Assembly: GCF_019303495.1 (NCBI RefSeq)
Contig: NZ_JAEVFI010000012.1
Coordinates: 5,416-69,415 of the forward strand
Length of the DNA stretch: 64,000 bases
Origin: Streptomyces sp. JJ66
GTDB lineage: Bacteria > Actinomycetota > Actinomycetes > Streptomycetales > Streptomycetaceae
Direction: 5' to 3'
Each line of letters begins with the position of its first letter. Position 1 is the first letter of the stretch. The notes under the pieces were generated by a model. It ran no database searches. It had not been told where the DNA came from and was given only the letters and a program-made list of their open reading frames with translations. Below are positions 62,101 to 64,000 of the stretch, piece by piece. The translations under genes and the position numbers were made by a program.

Positions 62101-62989
62101 TCTGCCGTTGCAGGTGATCTTCGAGTCGCCGCGGTTGTCCCATCTCGCCAGCCGCATCGACGAGGGCACACCGCACCGCCTCTCCCGCCTCGTCCCGTTG
62201 CATGACGGCCCTGCGGACCGGCCGGTGTTCTGCTGGCCGGGGCTCGGCGGCTACCCCATGAACCTGAGGTTGCTGGCCCGTGAGGCGGCTGGGAGCCGAG
62301 CCTTCTACGGAGTTCAGGCTCACGGCATCAACCCTGGTGAGGTGCCGCACAGCACCATTCGCGAGATGGCGATGGCTGACGTATCGGAGATCCGTCGCGT
62401 TCAGCCGTCGGGGCCGTACACGTTGTGGGGTTACTCCTTCGGAGCACGGGTGGCTTTCGAGACGGCCTGGCAACTGGAGCAGTTCGGCGAAAAGGTCGAT
62501 CAACTGCTGCTGATTTGTCCCGGTAATCCCCGGGTGCGTACCGCGGCCAGCGGCCGTCCGGCTCGCTCGGCGTCCTACACTGACCCGGTCTACCTCACCA
62601 TCTTGTTTTCCGTCTTCACGGGAACAATTCAGGGGCAGCAACTGGAGGAATGTCTGCGTCGGGTAACCGACGAACAGTCCTTCCTCTCTTACATGAGCGG
62701 AATACTGCCCCAACTCGACCGGGAAACCATACGTCGCATCACCCGGATCGTAGGAGAGACGTACGCGTTCGAATACAGCTTCCGGGAACTGCGTGAGCGC
62801 CACATCAACGCACCCGTGACAATCTTCAAGGCTCGAGGTGACGACTACTCGTTTGTGGAGAGCAGCGCCAGTTACTCGGCTGAGCCGCCGACGGTCGTCG
62901 ATTTGGTCGGGGGCCACTACAGCGTGCTGAAGGAACACGGGGTCGCCGAACTCGCCACCGCTATCGCGACAAAGGCTCACCGCCCGTAG
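59126..62989 (+). CDS. Single-module NRPS A-Ox-T-TE, indigoidine synthetase type (IndC/BpsA/MinA-like)
   Basis: Predicted synthetase of 1287 aa, close to the ~1280 aa of BpsA/IndC. The adenylation domain has A3 YTSGSTGRPKG (from residue 169), A5 NLYGPTE (307), A7 YRTGDL and A8 GRTDNQVKLRGYRVELEEV (422). An FMN oxidase domain is inserted after A8 (about 500-860; KTYRFYDGG at 541), then A10 ELPLTANGKID (909). The carrier domain has FFASGGNSLHAV (Ser975), and the thioesterase GYSFG (Ser1104) with late His in VGGHYSVL. The family activates, oxidises and cyclises L-glutamine. The start at 59126 has GGGGGA 6 nt away; ATG 59120 is too close. Neighbouring PsuG points to a C-nucleoside use, with indigoidine as an alternative product. 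Confidence 0.93.
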   Translation: MSTRAPNSGVFHKGVSLTDLLARQARLRPDEVAVTVPGSEGEKSRQLTFRSLHTEARRIGAYLVRLGVEPDTCVGLFAEPSAELMTGVWGILASGAAYLPLSPEYPEERLRFIIEDSAAPVIVVQEHLRDRARELAPEGVRVVTTADITDQPAVSLPETRGDHLAYVIYTSGSTGRPKGVMIEQRGIVSQMQWLASFGHLGTEVSILQKTPMSFDAAQWEILAPVTGARTVMGLPGIFREPEAIITMIREHRVTALQGVPTLLQALLDTEQFDACRSLTRIFSGGETLTRTLAADLFAALPGVSVVNLYGPTETTINATSHWIDPAALADIPVGSSGTATVPIGTPADNVTCYILDENRQPVDFSESGELFIGGKQVARGYIGLPEQTAQRFVDSPFHPTERLYRTGDLCQWNPDGTLHFLGRTDNQVKLRGYRVELEEVASRIEEHPWVRRAAAIITDDPRTGSKALVAAVELNERNAAVMDQGRDDAAHHQSKASKVQVKAQLSSPGLRTPGELAGRRVVELPGKKATVRQRREAFARKTYRFYDGGPVSEADVLRLLAPRPGPSSSRPLEDLTWDALGEIFRWFGPFRSEERLLPKYAYASPGALYAAQMYLEVSGLTGVAPGLYYHHPIDHALVRIGDVAHDFPAQGFRIHFLGKVRAIEPVYKNNIAEVLEFEAGHMVGVFEEILPGHGLTITPHGFDPRVKNRLDVPEEDLYLGTFDISENHSRPLRAPVDLYVQAHEDRVAGLVAGLYRYRGGRLERTSSEVVERRHVIAINQGVYERAAFGISAVSRTDADWLRYLVLGTALHHLQRVPGMGLMSSGYSSKSGHPLPASRRLDDVLAAAGEPAAAASYFFVGGRISAQQAMHDGMNEDAVHTKGPAEMIRDDLGRFLPDYMMPARVAVLNELPLTANGKIDCNATARLPQVAQTRTSAEYVAPATATERWLAAEWGRTLKYEDVSSQDEFFASGGNSLHAVALMNRINGEFGVNLPLQVIFESPRLSHLASRIDEGTPHRLSRLVPLHDGPADRPVFCWPGLGGYPMNLRLLAREAAGSRAFYGVQAHGINPGEVPHSTIREMAMADVSEIRRVQPSGPYTLWGYSFGARVAFETAWQLEQFGEKVDQLLLICPGNPRVRTAASGRPARSASYTDPVYLTILFSVFTGTIQGQQLEECLRRVTDEQSFLSYMSGILPQLDRETIRRITRIVGETYAFEYSFRELRERHINAPVTIFKARGDDYSFVESSASYSAEPPTVVDLVGGHYSVLKEHGVAELATAIATKAHRP

Positions 62990-63016
62990 CAATGGGCGGA
63001 AAGTGCCACATGAGTC

Positions 63017-63050
63017 CCTCGCCCCCTGAATCCCTTCGCTGGGGGCGAGG
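63017..63050 (+). terminator. Hairpin between the synthetase and tautomerase genes
   Basis: CCTCGCCCCC (63017-63026) and GGGGGCGAGG (63041-63050) form a perfect 10-bp stem with a 14-nt loop, followed by a mildly T-containing tail (CACCTTCCTC). It would terminate or attenuate transcription after the synthetase, lowering expression of the tautomerase and glycosidase genes or protecting the mRNA end. Confidence 0.7.
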
Positions 63051-63079
63051 CACCTTCCTCATCTGAAAGGAGCTCTACG

Positions 63080-63346
63080 GTGCCTCACGTCAGCATCAAA
63101 CACTGGCCTCGCCCGTTTACCGCCGCTGCCCAGGCCGAGTTGGTTGGGTCCCTGACCGAGACGATCACGCGGACCTTCGGCTGCGAGCCGGATTCTGTTT
63201 CGATCGCGGTGGAGAGCGTCGAGCCGTCCCGCTGGCGGGACGAGGTTCAGCTACCCGAACTGGAGCAGCGCGCTCACCTGCTGTGGAAGCAGCCAAAGCA
63301 CACCCAGCCCCTCTCGGCCGCCCGGACCGCGGAAGGGACCCGATGA
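63080..63346 (+). CDS. 4-oxalocrotonate tautomerase-like protein
   Basis: Tautomerase-superfamily protein of 88 aa. After removal of the initiator, Pro1 ([17 protein letters not shown]) would be the catalytic base; a central [20 protein letters not shown] matches the beta-alpha-beta unit. The C-terminus is ~20 residues longer than 62-aa 4-OT. The GTG start follows AAAGGAG. It overlaps the PsuG-like gene by 4 nt (ATGA), so the two are coupled; a role in tautomerising the cyclised glutamine product or its ribosylated form is inference. Confidence 0.82.
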   Translation: MPHVSIKHWPRPFTAAAQAELVGSLTETITRTFGCEPDSVSIAVESVEPSRWRDEVQLPELEQRAHLLWKQPKHTQPLSAARTAEGTR

Positions 63347-64000
63347 ACCCGCTCATCCCGCTCGTCTACACCGAAGAAATCCGCGAGGCTGTACACGAGG
63401 GCCGCCCGGTCGTCGCGTTGGAGTCCAATGTCATCACGCACGGCCTGAAGTACCCGCACAACGCCGAGACAGCCCATCAGGTAGAGGAGGCCGTTCGTAA
63501 GGGAGGCTCGGTCCCGGCGACCATCTGTGTCGAGGACGGAGCCCTCAAGATTGGCATGACCGAGCGCGACATCGAACGGTTCGCCGGCGAACCGGGCATC
63601 CCCAAGGTGTCCAGTCGCGATCTGCCCGTCGTCCTGGCCCGTGGCGGGCGCGGTGCTACCACCGTGGCCTCATCGCTCGTGGCAGCGGAACTCGCCGGGA
63701 TTCCGTTCTTCTCCTCCGCGGGGCTTGGCGGCGTGCATCGCGGAGCCCAGACCACCATGGACGTCTCCTCGGACCTGATCCAGCTCACCCGCTCCAAGGT
63801 TGCTGTGGTGTGTGCCGGCGCTAAGATGATTCTCGATCTGAAGCTGACCATGGAGTACCTGGAGACGCAGTGTGTCCCGGTGATCGCGCACGGCTCCGAC
63901 GACTTCCCGGCCTTCTACTGTTCCTCCAGCGGAGTGAGATCCCCGCACCGAATCGATGACGAAGATCTGATCGCCAGGACCGTGGCCCTGCACTGGGCCG
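63343..64000 (+). CDS. Pseudouridine-5'-phosphate glycosidase homologue (PsuG/IndA/MinB-like), truncated by window end
   Basis: The first 219 codons of a gene expected to be about 300-310 codons; it runs off the window. The catalytic residues of E. coli PsuG are conserved: Glu27 (VVALESN), Lys88 ([10 protein letters not shown]), His132 in [10 protein letters not shown], Asp140 and Lys161 ([10 protein letters not shown]). The usual ALEST is ALESN (Asn29). PsuG reversibly links ribose 5-phosphate to uracil by a C-C bond; in minimycin and showdomycin clusters homologues act as C-glycoside synthases. The start overlaps the tautomerase stop, tying it to the synthetase operon. Confidence 0.92.
   Translation, partial: MNPLIPLVYTEEIREAVHEGRPVVALESNVITHGLKYPHNAETAHQVEEAVRKGGSVPATICVEDGALKIGMTERDIERFAGEPGIPKVSSRDLPVVLARGGRGATTVASSLVAAELAGIPFFSSAGLGGVHRGAQTTMDVSSDLIQLTRSKVAVVCAGAKMILDLKLTMEYLETQCVPVIAHGSDDFPAFYCSSSGVRSPHRIDDEDLIARTVALHWA

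Overview
The window is very GC-rich double-stranded actinobacterial DNA. Its gene content (BldN sigma factor with its anti-sigma factor RsbN, Rex with a classic operator, fused HemD, DUF397/Scr1-type regulators, the futalosine-type menaquinone genes) points to Streptomyces or a very close relative. Genes are dense, many starts are GTG, and operons are tightly coupled with 4-nt overlaps.

Layout. 0.25-10.7 kb: development and heme block (rsbN, bldN, HAD phosphatase, glutaredoxin, then the Rex-controlled operon rex-hemA-hemC-hemD-hemB), closed by a 19-bp-stem terminator shared with convergent argS. 10.8-14.7 kb: divergent argS and class I lysS. 14.7-24.1 kb: a rifampicin monooxygenase (rox) with an upstream rifamycin-associated element, a membrane glycosyltransferase, two DUF3558-type lipoproteins, an SDR and an ABC ATPase with a large membrane partner. 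24.2-35.6 kb: an accessory segment (metal ABC transporter, acyl-CoA ligase/CoA-transferase/acyl-CoA dehydrogenase, GH88-like hydrolase with MFS porter, Met/His-rich membrane protein, ECF sigma factor). It is bracketed by about 200-bp degraded direct repeats, which suggests it was inserted into a formerly contiguous locus. 35.7-43.9 kb: small conserved genes, hemL, a histidine phosphatase and the system II cytochrome c maturation operon resA-ccdA-resB-ccsB; a Rex-like inverted repeat overlaps the resA start. 43.9-52.5 kb: mixed accessory genes (HigBA-like toxin-antitoxin, Tat-type lipoprotein polysaccharide deacetylase with a duplicated 3' fragment, LysR/MFS pair, DUF397/XRE pair, PCMT-like methyltransferase). 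52.6-55.0 kb: UbiD-type decarboxylase and MqnP prenyltransferase of menaquinone synthesis.

55.1-64.0 kb (continuing past the end): the most interesting region, with visibly lower GC and softer codon bias. A MarR/nitroreductase pair leads into a TrpF-like protein lacking the catalytic Cys, a uracil phosphoribosyltransferase, an EamA exporter, a single-module A-Ox-T-TE synthetase of the indigoidine (IndC/BpsA) type, a 4-oxalocrotonate-tautomerase-like protein and a pseudouridine-5'-phosphate glycosidase homologue (PsuG/IndA/MinB type, cut by the window end). I read this as a candidate C-nucleoside antibiotic (minimycin/showdomycin-like) or indigoidine cluster. Its accessory enzymes are ones I do not recognise from a described pathway.

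How it fits together: heme synthesis, cytochrome c maturation and menaquinone synthesis are all respiratory-chain supply functions, and at least one, probably two, of these operons carry Rex (NADH/NAD+) sites. The accessory blocks (rox, the 24-35 kb segment, the toxin-antitoxin region, the C-nucleoside-like cluster) lie between or beside these conserved blocks.
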